DNA of 5,855 nucleotides from Planctomycetaceae bacterium (GCA_031283825.1 JAITAZ010000679.1:1-5855); one strand, 5' to 3'. Shown: positions 1 through 5,671, numbered from the stretch's first letter. The notes: generated from the letters alone by a model not told the origin. Made by a program: numbers and translations.

Positions 1-91
1 GACGCAATGCCTTGCGTCTCATTGTTCGATCCAAAGCTCACCGATAGAGACGCAAAGCATTGCGTCTCTACATTGGGTTTAGCAATTCAAA
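1..91. repeat. Double-hairpin palindromic repeat (REPIN/MITE-like), copy 1, cut by the window edge
   Basis: This stretch matches 5581-5671 at a constant offset of 5580. From position 10 onward only three substitutions are visible (32, 72 and 88). It contains two hairpins. The first, at about 1-20, is cut by the window start and pairs gacgcaa with ttgcgtc. The second, at 45-70, is a perfect 11-bp stem of tagagacgcaa and its complement around the loop agca. The 24-bp spacer between the stems and the 20-bp tail after the second stem are also conserved, so the repeat unit is longer than the stems. No protein is encoded. Paired palindromes of this type are typical of REP/BIME or MITE families moved in trans by a transposase. 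The mobilising enzyme is not in the window, so that origin is inferred. Confidence 0.85.
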
Positions 92-106
92 TCCGAATTT
101 TAAAAC

Positions 107-119
107 CGTGAACGGTTAC
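107..119 (-). repeat. 13-bp motif cgtgaacggttac, one of four copies
   Basis: The 13-mer is the exact reverse complement of 5510-5522. Near copies lie at 2640-2652 (one mismatch to the 5510 copy) and at 5554-5566 (two mismatches to this copy). All four copies are intergenic. Here it follows repeat copy 1 closely, while the 5510-5566 pair precedes repeat copy 2. It could be one arm of a decayed palindrome or a protein-binding site. The sequence alone does not decide. Confidence 0.55.
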
Positions 120-180
120 GATAATTTTATGGAAAAAATTTTTTTTATACTCATTTACATAAAATATTTCATTCGTTTAT

Positions 181-253
181 AAAGCATCATTTCCTTTATC
201 CGAGAGTATTCGTCAAGTCCGCGATTATCCGTGTTTAAAAAATTCTACTGATT
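181..253 (+). repeat. Degenerate dispersed-repeat segment ending in an aattctactgat arm
   Basis: The segment holds a run of loosely repeated units of about 9-11 bases around the core atccg/attcg/tccgcg. It then has tttaaaa and the arm aattctactgattac (241-253 and just before). The arm resembles the right terminal repeat of the element at 3251-3419 (aattccgctgat...attac). The same order of features (tttcctttat, short repeated units, tttaaaa, aattctactga) occurs at 4419-4465. No clear left arm was found, so this is probably a decayed or partial copy. Confidence 0.35.
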
Positions 254-570
254 ACTCAGAGTATATAGTCAACATGCGAGACTGATCTAGACTCTACGTA
301 ATTTTGGTAAATTAGCGAAACTCTTCCGGTTATTCCGCCTGTAACACTACAGGTCAAGAAGTCTTTCTTGATTAGTCGAAAACCCATTACAGGCGTTTGT
401 CTATCGAAAAAATCGACAATTTAGAGCAGACGCCAAAACAAACGCAAACTTTGACTCGGCGAGTTGATGTTTGATATTCAGTCAAATTCCAATTAGTTGA
501 AATTTAGGCTGAAAGGCGTTTGTTTTAACTTTGACGGTATTGTTATCGCGCGGAAATTTAAGTTGAATAT
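254..570. other. Non-coding stretch with clustered small hairpins
   Basis: No open reading frame with credible composition was found here. Two perfect stem-loops sit back to back. One is at 338-353 (stem cctgta, loop acac). The other is at 354-371 (stem tcaagaa, loop gtct). Further on, aaaacaaacgc (435-445) is a perfect 11-bp inverted match to gcgtttgtttt (516-526), and both arms are followed by a short direct copy of aactttgac. This could be a decayed repeat element, a structured leader or a small RNA. No known RNA family was recognised. Confidence 0.4.
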
Positions 571-819
571 TTGCGTAATGACATTATCTCAATGAATTTA
601 TTTTTCGTACAAATCAAAGAATTACGATTTATAGTTCGTTTTGTCCCGAAAGAAATTCGCGTTCCGATTCGACTTAAATCGGCGGCATTAATACGCGAGC
701 GTCGGCTTCCTGAAAACAAACCGGCGTGGATTACCGAAAATTCAAGTGCAAGCAGTTCAAAAAATTATGACGATTTGCCAAAATTCAAATGGGAAATTAT
801 CCCTGATGTCATCAACTAA
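571..819 (+). CDS. Possible small protein of unknown function
   Basis: This is an 82-codon frame from TTG at 571. The first ATG is at 592 and gives 75 residues; the stop is TAA at 817-819. I do not recognise the product. It begins with a hydrophobic/basic stretch (MNLFFVQIKELRF), has a basic middle rich in Arg and Lys, and ends in a more acidic, Trp-containing tail (KFKWEIIPDVIN). No signal peptide or metal motif is evident. In favour of coding, it is less AT-rich than its flanks and uses codons such as gcg, ccg, cgt and gaa that the neighbouring genes prefer. Against it, there is no ribosome binding site, the frame is short, and no homologue is recalled. If real, it ends about 100 bases before the likely start of the downstream protease and argues against upstream starts for that gene. 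It could also be the remnant of a longer gene. Confidence 0.35.
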   Translation: MRNDIISMNLFFVQIKELRFIVRFVPKEIRVPIRLKSAALIRERRLPENKPAWITENSSASSSKNYDDLPKFKWEIIPDVIN

Positions 820-922
820 TTTGTCAAAGCGCCAAAGTCATATTTGTCAATCTGTATTTAGTCATTTTATACAATTCATTCCGTATCGGTCGTTGAACTT
901 TTTTATTGCAACACAACGCTTT

Positions 923-2635
923 ATGAAAAATATTTTTACGCGCTGTACATGTTTTAGAATTCGGCGGTTTAAAGGCGCAAAAGCGATCTATTCTGCGGGC
1001 GGTTCTGCGTTAGAACTCGAAAAGTCGAGTGTGAAAGCCGTTACGAAATCGTTGCGATTTTTTGGCGATGATTGTTGTCGTTGGTTTTGTAGTTGTTTGA
1101 TTTTGTTTTTTCTATTTTGTTTCCCGCTGGCGGTGCGCGGGATAATTGACGCTGACGTTGCAAGTTCTAGCCAAAATTATATTTGGGTTAGCGATTTTGT
1201 GAATTGTATAGATTCTACGGTTTCTGCTTCGGACAACAGGTTGAATTGGGTTGTTCGGGCGGACGAGAAAAATCGGAATGCGGTCGTTTGTATTCAAGGC
1301 GACCGAACTGACGATGCCGGTGAATTTTCCAAAGATTCCGGCAAAACGTATAACGGAATGGGAACGGGCATAATAATTGATGAACGCGGATATATTGTTA
1401 CGAATTATCATGTTGTGGATAAGATTCGAAAAATTCAAGTGATGACGTACAATCGGGATCAATATATTGCGCGGCTTATTGAGCGTGATCTTGACACGGA
1501 TCTTGCGATTATAAAAATTGACCCGCGAGTTCCGTTGCAGACGATTCATTTTGGTCGTTCAGATGATTTAATGCCCGGTGAAAATTGCATGGCGATAGGC
1601 AATCCTTATGGTTATCCATTTACGGTAACTGATGGGCGTATTAGCGGGTTGGGACGCGAGGTTGAGGTGAATGATCGTCTTCTTTATCGAGATGCAATTC
1701 AGACGAGTACGCAGATAAATCCGGGCAATTCTGGAGGACCGTTGATAAATGTTGACGGCGAGATGATAGGAATAAATGCGGCGATTCGTCAAGGGGCGGA
1801 GTGTATAGCGTTTGCGATTCCGGTTGATCAAGTTGTGGAAGTTGCGGCGAAGTTGTTGGAGAATCAGGTATTGAAGTCAACGTATTTTGGGGTAAAGGTT
1901 GAACAGCGTGATGTTGCGGCGTCGAAGCCGTTGGGAAAGCGGCATTATAAGGTTGTGATCAAGTCGGTAGTAACGCGGAGTCCGGCGGCGTTAGCTGGGT
2001 TGCAGGTTGGCGATGTGGTAACGAGCGTGCGAGGCGAAGCGTTGGAGAATAAGTTGGATTTTTACAAAGCGTTGCTTGATGTGAGGACGAGGGATAATTT
2101 AGTTTTGGGAATTATTCGGGACAATGTATCGATGGAAATAGCGGTAACGTTTTCATCTCCGTCGATGCAGCGTAGGGAGGAGTTTTATGCGGGCAAGACG
2201 AAGCCTATGAATCCGGAAGCGAGTTTAGGAGTTTCATCACCGAAGAGTGCGAGTAATTATGGTAATCAGCGGGCGGTCAAGCAGGAGGTAAAGTCTCGAG
2301 AGGTTACGCTTGACGAGCTTGTTTGGGAGAGGTTAGGGATAAGATACACGCCGATGCCGTTAGACGAGTATAGAAAAACTTTTTCGCAATATGTTAATCA
2401 GTATCCCTATGGCGGCGTGGTTATTGACGAGGTACGCGAGGGTTCGACGTTTGCGGAGAAAGGAATAATGTCGGGCGATGTAATTGTGGGAATACATGAG
2501 TGGTCGATTACGTCGAAAAACGACATACGGTTTATAGCGAGAGAGTGGCAAAGTTTAAAAGTCTCCGGCGACGAGGTTCAAGTATTATTATTTCGAGGAA
2601 ACGATTCTTATTTCACAAAAATTCCGGTTAAATAA
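923..2635 (+). CDS. htrA: HtrA/DegP-family periplasmic serine protease with two PDZ domains
   Basis: The product is a trypsin-like S1C protease that degrades or refolds damaged envelope proteins. Numbering is from ATG at 923 (570 aa). A basic, Cys-rich N-terminus precedes one hydrophobic segment (about 55-73) that acts as signal or anchor. The protease domain spans about 115-310 with the full triad: His163 in TNYHVVD, Asp193 in DTDLAIIK and Ser270 in NPGNSGGPL. PDZ1 is at about 320-410 (GLQVGDVV) and PDZ2 at about 466-568 (GIMSGDVI), joined by a polar linker. This is the DegP/DegQ layout, somewhat longer than the usual 450-500 aa because of the N-terminus and linker. The frame is open back to GTG 746, but 746-819 overlaps the small ORF and 820-922 looks poorly coding, so 923 is preferred. 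GTG 1031, just after a 6-bp hairpin (1015-1030), would give a more normal signal peptide. No Shine-Dalgarno sequence is seen at any candidate. The gene is convergent with exbD. Family is certain; the start and the exact orthologue are not. Confidence 0.93.
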   Translation: MKNIFTRCTCFRIRRFKGAKAIYSAGGSALELEKSSVKAVTKSLRFFGDDCCRWFCSCLILFFLFCFPLAVRGIIDADVASSSQNYIWVSDFVNCIDSTVSASDNRLNWVVRADEKNRNAVVCIQGDRTDDAGEFSKDSGKTYNGMGTGIIIDERGYIVTNYHVVDKIRKIQVMTYNRDQYIARLIERDLDTDLAIIKIDPRVPLQTIHFGRSDDLMPGENCMAIGNPYGYPFTVTDGRISGLGREVEVNDRLLYRDAIQTSTQINPGNSGGPLINVDGEMIGINAAIRQGAECIAFAIPVDQVVEVAAKLLENQVLKSTYFGVKVEQRDVAASKPLGKRHYKVVIKSVVTRSPAALAGLQVGDVVTSVRGEALENKLDFYKALLDVRTRDNLVLGIIRDNVSMEIAVTFSSPSMQRREEFYAGKTKPMNPEASLGVSSPKSASNYGNQRAVKQEVKSREVTLDELVWERLGIRYTPMPLDEYRKTFSQYVNQYPYGGVVIDEVREGSTFAEKGIMSGDVIVGIHEWSITSKNDIRFIAREWQSLKVSGDEVQVLLFRGNDSYFTKIPVK

Positions 2636-2639
2636 AATT

Positions 2640-2652
2640 GTAACCATTCACG
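2640..2652 (+). repeat. gtaaccattcacg, third copy of the 13-bp motif
   Basis: The copy lies five bases after the stop codon of the protease gene and differs by one base from gtaaccgttcacg at 5510-5522. No inverted partner of similar quality follows within the gap, so it does not form a strong terminator by itself. Confidence 0.4.
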
Positions 2653-2751
2653 CGAAGGAAGATACTTTTTTCACGTAAACAATTACAAAGTTTCTTACAA
2701 AAGTCGATCTACATATTGCGGCGAAGGTTTAGCGGCGGAATGTTGTTGACG

Positions 2752-2784
2752 CGATTTATTGTTACGGTAAATCGTTTTGTTTTG
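2752..2784 (+). terminator. Weak candidate intrinsic terminator of the protease gene
   Basis: A perfect 7-bp stem pairs cgattta (2752-2758) with taaatcg (2768-2774) around a 9-base loop. On the plus strand it is followed by a T-rich run, ttttgtttt. It lies downstream of the plus-strand protease gene and overlaps the 3' end of the convergent exbD gene. The stem is AT-rich and the T tract is interrupted, so termination would be weak. On the minus strand there is no T tract, so it is unlikely to terminate exbD. Confidence 0.3.
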
Positions 2785-3202
2785 CGCGGAGTTTAAATAT
2801 TTCGAGTTTTTGCGATTGGCAATGTTCGATTATGTCTTGTATTAGTCCTGACGGCGAATCTCCGTCTGCGCGAATAATAACGGTAACGTCGGACGTTTTG
2901 ATATTGAGTTGTTTGATCAAATATCCGTATCTGTCGATTGCTTTTTTGAAACTTGACAAGTCGTATTCTTTGCCTTGAAATTCGATAATTCCGTTTGGAT
3001 AGACATTTAGCGTAATTGGTTCAGTTGGCGGAGTATCGGGCGGTTTAGCGATTTCGCTGACCGGTAAATTTATTCGTTGATTTTGATCCGCTTGAGAAAA
3101 ATTTACAAGTATCGAAAAGAATGAAATAAGTAAAAACACAACGTCGATCATTGGAGTCATATCTGGTTCTAGCGGTTTTGATTTTGTTGAATTGAATTTC
3201 AT
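2762..3202 (-). CDS. exbD: ExbD/TolR-family biopolymer transport protein
   Basis: The 146-residue protein has the normal length and layout of ExbD/TolR. A short cytoplasmic tail is followed by one transmembrane helix (about 18-37) and then a periplasmic domain. The signature PDMTPMIDVVFLLISFF places Asp20 at the position of the proton-carrying Asp25 of E. coli ExbD. The periplasmic part has the family's LNVYPNGIIEFQGKEY strand region and a VTVIIRADGDSPSGLIQDII segment, as expected of an ExbD fold. With the ExbB-like protein encoded upstream it should form the proton-driven motor that works on a TonB- or TolA-like partner; no such partner gene is in the window. The gap to exbB is 237 bp, unusually wide for this gene pair, because a repeat element occupies most of it. 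There is no Shine-Dalgarno sequence before the ATG. ExbD rather than TolR is a naming choice, since sequence alone does not separate them here. Confidence 0.93.
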   Translation of the reverse strand: MKFNSTKSKPLEPDMTPMIDVVFLLISFFSILVNFSQADQNQRINLPVSEIAKPPDTPPTEPITLNVYPNGIIEFQGKEYDLSSFKKAIDRYGYLIKQLNIKTSDVTVIIRADGDSPSGLIQDIIEHCQSQKLEIFKLRAKQNDLP

Positions 3203-3250
3203 AAAGTTTTGGATTATGTTTTGTCGTTATATTTTTGTTACGAAAATTAT

Positions 3251-3419
3251 GTAATATTTCAGCGGAATATTTATAACGACTTGTTTCTGCGATATTCTGC
3301 GTATTCTGCGTTTAAATTTGATAAAAAATTTTAACGCAGAAAACACAGAAAAATTGCAGAAAATTAGGAAAACATAATTCAAGGACATATCGTTATAAAA
3401 AATTCCGCTGATATATTAC
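3251..3419. mobile_element. MITE-like element with long terminal inverted repeats between exbB and exbD
   Basis: The left arm, gtaatatttcagcggaat then atttataacg (3251-3278), pairs with the complement of 3391-3419. 26 of 28 positions match, with one single-base gap. Inside is a second inverted set: three ttctgcg units (3285-3291, 3295-3301, 3304-3310) face cgcagaa, cacagaa and tgcagaa (3335-3341, 3344-3350, 3355-3361). The whole 169 bp can therefore fold into one nested hairpin. Directly outside both ends lies the same 9-mer, gaaaattat (3242-3250 and 3420-3428), which looks like a target-site duplication. The match extends to ttacgaaaattat, but on the right its ttac belongs to the arm, so the exact ends are uncertain. 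There is no coding capacity, so movement would need a transposase from elsewhere. Removing the element and one 9-mer would leave a 59-bp gap between exbB and exbD. Confidence 0.7.
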
Positions 3420-3439
3420 GAAAATTATTTGACATTAAT

Positions 3440-4228
3440 TTAGGTTTTGAATTTACCCATAATTTTTTCTGTTTGCGCCGCCATATCGAAGACTAATTTT
3501 GCTAGTTTATTTCTTAAGACTTCGTAGATTATCAGAGCAGGAATTGCGATACAAAGTCCAATTGCCGTAGTGAGTAATGCCATTGAGATTCCTCCGGCTA
3601 ATTCTTTTGGGTCTGGTGTAACTCCGGCTTGAGCAATTATGCTGAAAGTTTGTATCATTCCGAATACAGTACCGAGCAAACCGATCATCGGGCTGACGCT
3701 TGCGATTAACGCGAGCAAGTTAAGCCGATGTTCAAAGATCATTATTTCTTCGTCGGCGATTTCGTTCATTATTTTTTCTGCGGCGGCGTAACCGCTTGAC
3801 ATTTTGGAGAGACCTGCCGCAAAAATTTTTCCTTGCGTCGATTCATCTTCTTTTGCGATATTGTATGCTTCTTGATAATCTTTTTTGTCGAGCGCTGTCG
3901 TGAATTTTACGGTCAATTCGGACGGCATGATATTTTCGCGACGGATTGCGAGCCAGTTTGTTATTGCGAGCGTGAGAAATACTACCGAATCGATTATAAA
4001 AATCGGCGTAAACAGCGGACCTATTGATCTGATGCACCAGAATAAATAGGACTCGTTTTGTATTTGTTGAGATTCTGCCGTTTCAGCATTACCGTTATTC
4101 TGAGCAAAAAGCGTCGGGTTGGAATCGAAAATTTCCGCTCCGAATGCGAATGTACAAAAGGTAAAATTTAACGTGATTGATAAAATTAGCAAAACGCAAA
4201 TTGCGCGAAAGAAATTGAATCGAGTCAT
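3440..4228 (-). CDS. exbB: MotA/TolQ/ExbB-family proton channel protein with N-terminal signal peptide
   Basis: The 262-residue protein is the channel subunit expected to form the inner-membrane motor with ExbD. Residues 1-30 look like a cleavable signal peptide (hydrophobic core, then FAFG before AE). They are followed by a polar Asn/Gln-rich stretch (about 32-60). Three transmembrane segments follow: about 62-92, 168-195 and 213-238, with a cytoplasmic helical region between the first two. The family's two key motifs are present: PMIGLLGTVFGMIQTF (Thr187, matching Thr148 of E. coli ExbB) and ALLTTAIGLCIAIPA (Thr221, matching Thr181). A signal peptide on an ExbB is absent in E. coli ExbB/TolQ but occurs in many ExbB homologues of other phyla. 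It would put the N-terminus of the mature protein in the periplasm. The ATG at 4228 has no Shine-Dalgarno sequence, but the signal peptide supports it. A flagellar MotA is unlikely given the length and the ExbD neighbour. Confidence 0.92.
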   Translation of the reverse strand: MTRFNFFRAICVLLILSITLNFTFCTFAFGAEIFDSNPTLFAQNNGNAETAESQQIQNESYLFWCIRSIGPLFTPIFIIDSVVFLTLAITNWLAIRRENIMPSELTVKFTTALDKKDYQEAYNIAKEDESTQGKIFAAGLSKMSSGYAAAEKIMNEIADEEIMIFEHRLNLLALIASVSPMIGLLGTVFGMIQTFSIIAQAGVTPDPKELAGGISMALLTTAIGLCIAIPALIIYEVLRNKLAKLVFDMAAQTEKIMGKFKT

Positions 4229-4291
4229 TATTTTAATCTAAAAAATTATTGTAACAGTTAGTAAATGTTTTTAAAACGGAATTTGGTATTA

Positions 4292-4465
4292 GTAATATTT
4301 TAGTGGAATTTTTGTATTGTTTTTTTAAGGGACAAAATGAACGAATCGTTTGGAATCAAAGGTTAAAGCTACGAGGGACGTTGTTTTTTGATGCGATAAT
4401 AATTCGGCGTAAAATGGCGATTTCCTTTATGTTCCTTTTGTTCATTTAAAAAATAATTCTACTGA
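4292..4465. repeat. Degenerate relative of the 3251-3419 element
   Basis: The left arm gtaatattttagtggaattttt (4292-4313) resembles the left arm of the element at 3251. A right arm, aaaaataattctactgaaa (about 4449-4467), is its approximate inverted partner (about 13 of 16 core positions). The interior differs. It has aagggacaaaatgaac near the left and a tttcctttatgttccttttgttcattta run near the right, again made of short units ending in tttaaa. No clear flanking direct repeat was found. It fills most of the 249-bp gap between exbB and the zinc-ribbon gene. It is probably an old or diverged copy. Confidence 0.4.
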
Positions 4466-4477
4466 AACGCAATTAAT

Positions 4478-5218
4478 CTACATACCCGGCAGCAGCGGCG
4501 AGGTATCTCTTACGATTGACGCGGCGTTCCATAGCCAACCGATATTGCTGACGCCGCGAAGAATTAAAACGACAAAAAAGAATATCAAAAAGTGTAATGT
4601 GGAATTTCCAAAAGTTATGTCGAGAATTGCATGACCGAGAAGTGCTGCGAACATTGCAAATGCCGCGAAATATACCCAGATGAATATGTAATCTGCTCTC
4701 ATGTACCATGCGAAAATTTCAAATGCGATCCAAACGATTGCGTAAATTGCGGCGCATGTTCCTGTTGTTTTGTACAGGTCAGTGCCGGCGAGCATAAAGA
4801 GTTCTTCTCTATCGCGTAGTAGTTGGTAGCCGAACAGCGTTATTGGAAAAACAATTACGCACAGACCGATTGTGCCGATAATATTCAAGATCAAACCGCG
4901 CGGCACAACGAGACCGACAAGAAAGGCGAACAAGAAAAATCCCAGTGTTATTAAAGCGTATTTTTTTACTTCTTTGGGGTCGAAGTCGAAATTGAGTCTG
5001 CTTATTGGGGTCGGGGTTGGGCGATTTGTAGCGGAGGCGGCGTTTGTTCCGCCGACATTTTTTCCTTTATCGATTTCGTCCGCGCCGTGAATTTTCACAG
5101 ATGCTTTAGGGATATTGATAATTGCTTTACAACTTGGGCAAGGTCCTTTCATTCCCGCGAATTTATCGCTGACCTTAAACCGTTTCATGCAACCCGGACA
5201 AATTACGTTTATTGGCAT
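4478..5218 (-). CDS. Zinc-ribbon membrane protein of unknown function
   Basis: The 246-residue protein has an N-terminal zinc ribbon, with Cys7-x2-Cys10 and Cys27-x2-Cys30 around KRFKVSDKFAGMKGP. A low-complexity polar linker follows (about 40-75, rich in Gly, Asn, Thr and Pro). About five transmembrane segments come next: roughly 87-105, 109-133, 154-173, 177-199 and 208-222. The ribbon should face the cytoplasm and bind one metal ion. This ribbon type is common at the N-terminus of planctomycete proteins with varied membrane parts, so it says little about function. The membrane part is not recognised and shows no transporter or enzyme signature. The gene lies 249 bp upstream of exbB on the same strand. 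Co-transcription with exbB-exbD is possible but not shown, and a repeat-rich gap separates them. The ATG at 5218 is chosen because the ribbon begins six residues later. No Shine-Dalgarno sequence is seen. Confidence 0.85.
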   Translation of the reverse strand: MPINVICPGCMKRFKVSDKFAGMKGPCPSCKAIINIPKASVKIHGADEIDKGKNVGGTNAASATNRPTPTPISRLNFDFDPKEVKKYALITLGFFLFAFLVGLVVPRGLILNIIGTIGLCVIVFPITLFGYQLLRDREELFMLAGTDLYKTTGTCAAIYAIVWIAFEIFAWYMRADYIFIWVYFAAFAMFAALLGHAILDITFGNSTLHFLIFFFVVLILRGVSNIGWLWNAASIVRDTSPLLPGM

Positions 5219-5252
5219 TGGTTAAAAGTAAAAAAATTGTAGTGATATTTCA

Positions 5253-5273
5253 GTAAATATTTCAGCAATATTT
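5253..5273. repeat. gtaaatatttcagcaatattt, single arm upstream of the zinc-ribbon gene
   Basis: The sequence differs from the left arm of the 3251 element mainly by one inserted a and a missing gg. A shorter partial copy, gatatttcagt, lies just before it (5244-5254). It sits 34 bases upstream of the zinc-ribbon start codon. Related sequences sit 48 bases upstream of exbD and 63 bases upstream of exbB. No inverted partner was found nearby. It may be a solo element end, or a shared upstream regulatory site. Confidence 0.4.
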
Positions 5274-5295
5274 TCTGTGGAATTGTGAAAGTTCT

Positions 5296-5323
5296 GTAAA
5301 ATTATTATCGTAAAATTATTATC
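5296..5323. repeat. Perfect 14-bp tandem duplication
   Basis: The unit gtaaaattattatc occurs twice without interruption (5296-5309 and 5310-5323). It is upstream of the zinc-ribbon gene in non-coding DNA. The likely origin is replication slippage. No function is suggested. Confidence 0.75.
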
Positions 5324-5509
5324 ATTAACGCAAAATATATTGACGCGAAAACGTCAGATTCTAATAGTCGATTTTGCGGCGTTAATCTAAAAGTAAACTA
5401 GAAACGGTTCAAAATTCTATCAGACTGTCAAAACAAATCAAGTCAATCTATCGCCAATATTTCGATCTAAATCAACGTTGTCCCTTTTATCTTTTGACAA
5501 CAATTTTAT
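5324..5509. other. Non-coding stretch, nothing recognised
   Basis: No credible reading frame is present. A small hairpin (tgacg/cgtca, 5341-5356) and a short run resembling other local spacers (tcccttttatcttttgac, about 5481-5498) are the only visible features. Any promoter for the zinc-ribbon gene would be expected in or just left of this region, but no convincing -35/-10 pair was identified. Confidence 0.4.
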
Positions 5510-5566
5510 GTAACCGTTCACGGAATTTTTTATTTTTTATTGCAAAATAAAAACGTGAATAGTTAC
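5510..5566. repeat. 57-bp nested palindrome with gtaaccgttcacg arms
   Basis: The outer arms are gtaaccgttcacg (5510-5522) and cgtgaatagttac (5554-5566), complementary at 11 of 13 positions. The inner stem pairs tttttatt with aataaaaa around gcaa and is perfect over 8 bp. Together they form one nested hairpin just before repeat copy 2. The arms belong to the motif family seen at 107-119 and 2640-2652. No gene ends nearby on the plus strand, so it is more likely a dispersed repeat than a terminator. Confidence 0.6.
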
Positions 5567-5580
5567 AAATTAACAAATGT

Positions 5581-5671
5581 AGAGACGCACCTTGCGTCTC
5601 ATTGTTCGATCAAAAGCTCACCGATAGAGACGCAAAGCATTGCGTCTCTACGTTGGGTTTAGCAATTTAAA
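5581..5671. repeat. Double-hairpin palindromic repeat (REPIN/MITE-like), copy 2
   Basis: This is the same unit as at 1-91, in the same orientation. The first hairpin is gagacgca/tgcgtctc around cct (5582-5600), with a shorter loop than in copy 1 because three bases (atg) are missing. The second hairpin (5625-5650) is identical to 45-70. The spacer and the tail are conserved. The match ends at about 5671, giving a defined right edge. The left edge is near 5581. Confidence 0.85.

Noticed and set aside
1112..1880. Minus-strand ORFs of 79-145 residues under the protease gene
   Set aside because: They overlap the well-supported HtrA catalytic domain, have Arg/Asn/Ile-rich compositions typical of antisense frames, and show no family motif.
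3285..3361. A possible small CRISPR-like array from the repeated ttctgcg units
   Set aside because: The units are only 7 bases long with 2-3 base gaps, and they face inverted partners, which fits a palindromic element. There are no spacer-length intervals and no cas genes.
3833..4037. ORFs on both strands inside exbB
   Set aside because: Both fall within the region encoding the first membrane segment and cytoplasmic region of ExbB, whose motifs are intact, and neither resembles a known protein.
3440..4228. Flagellar stator MotA
   Set aside because: Length, the N-terminal signal peptide, the three-helix layout and the adjacent ExbD with a TM aspartate fit ExbB/TolQ better than MotA with MotB.
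4473..4709. A second minus-strand ORF in another frame over the 3' end of the zinc-ribbon gene
   Set aside because: The alternative frame encodes the hydrophobic segments of the recognised protein; this one is a frame-shifted shadow.
4631..4819. A 62-residue Cys-rich plus-strand ORF resembling a metal-binding or ferredoxin-like peptide
   Set aside because: It is exactly antisense to the membrane part of the zinc-ribbon gene. Ala codons (GCA) read as Cys (TGC) on the opposite strand, which explains the Cys richness. There is no spaced cluster typical of a ferredoxin and no start signal.
1..5671. The terminal direct repeats as ends of a composite transposon or integrated element
   Set aside because: No transposase, integrase or tRNA attachment site is in the window, the genes between are ordinary envelope genes, and palindromic repeats of this kind are usually dispersed. 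Kept only as a recombination possibility.
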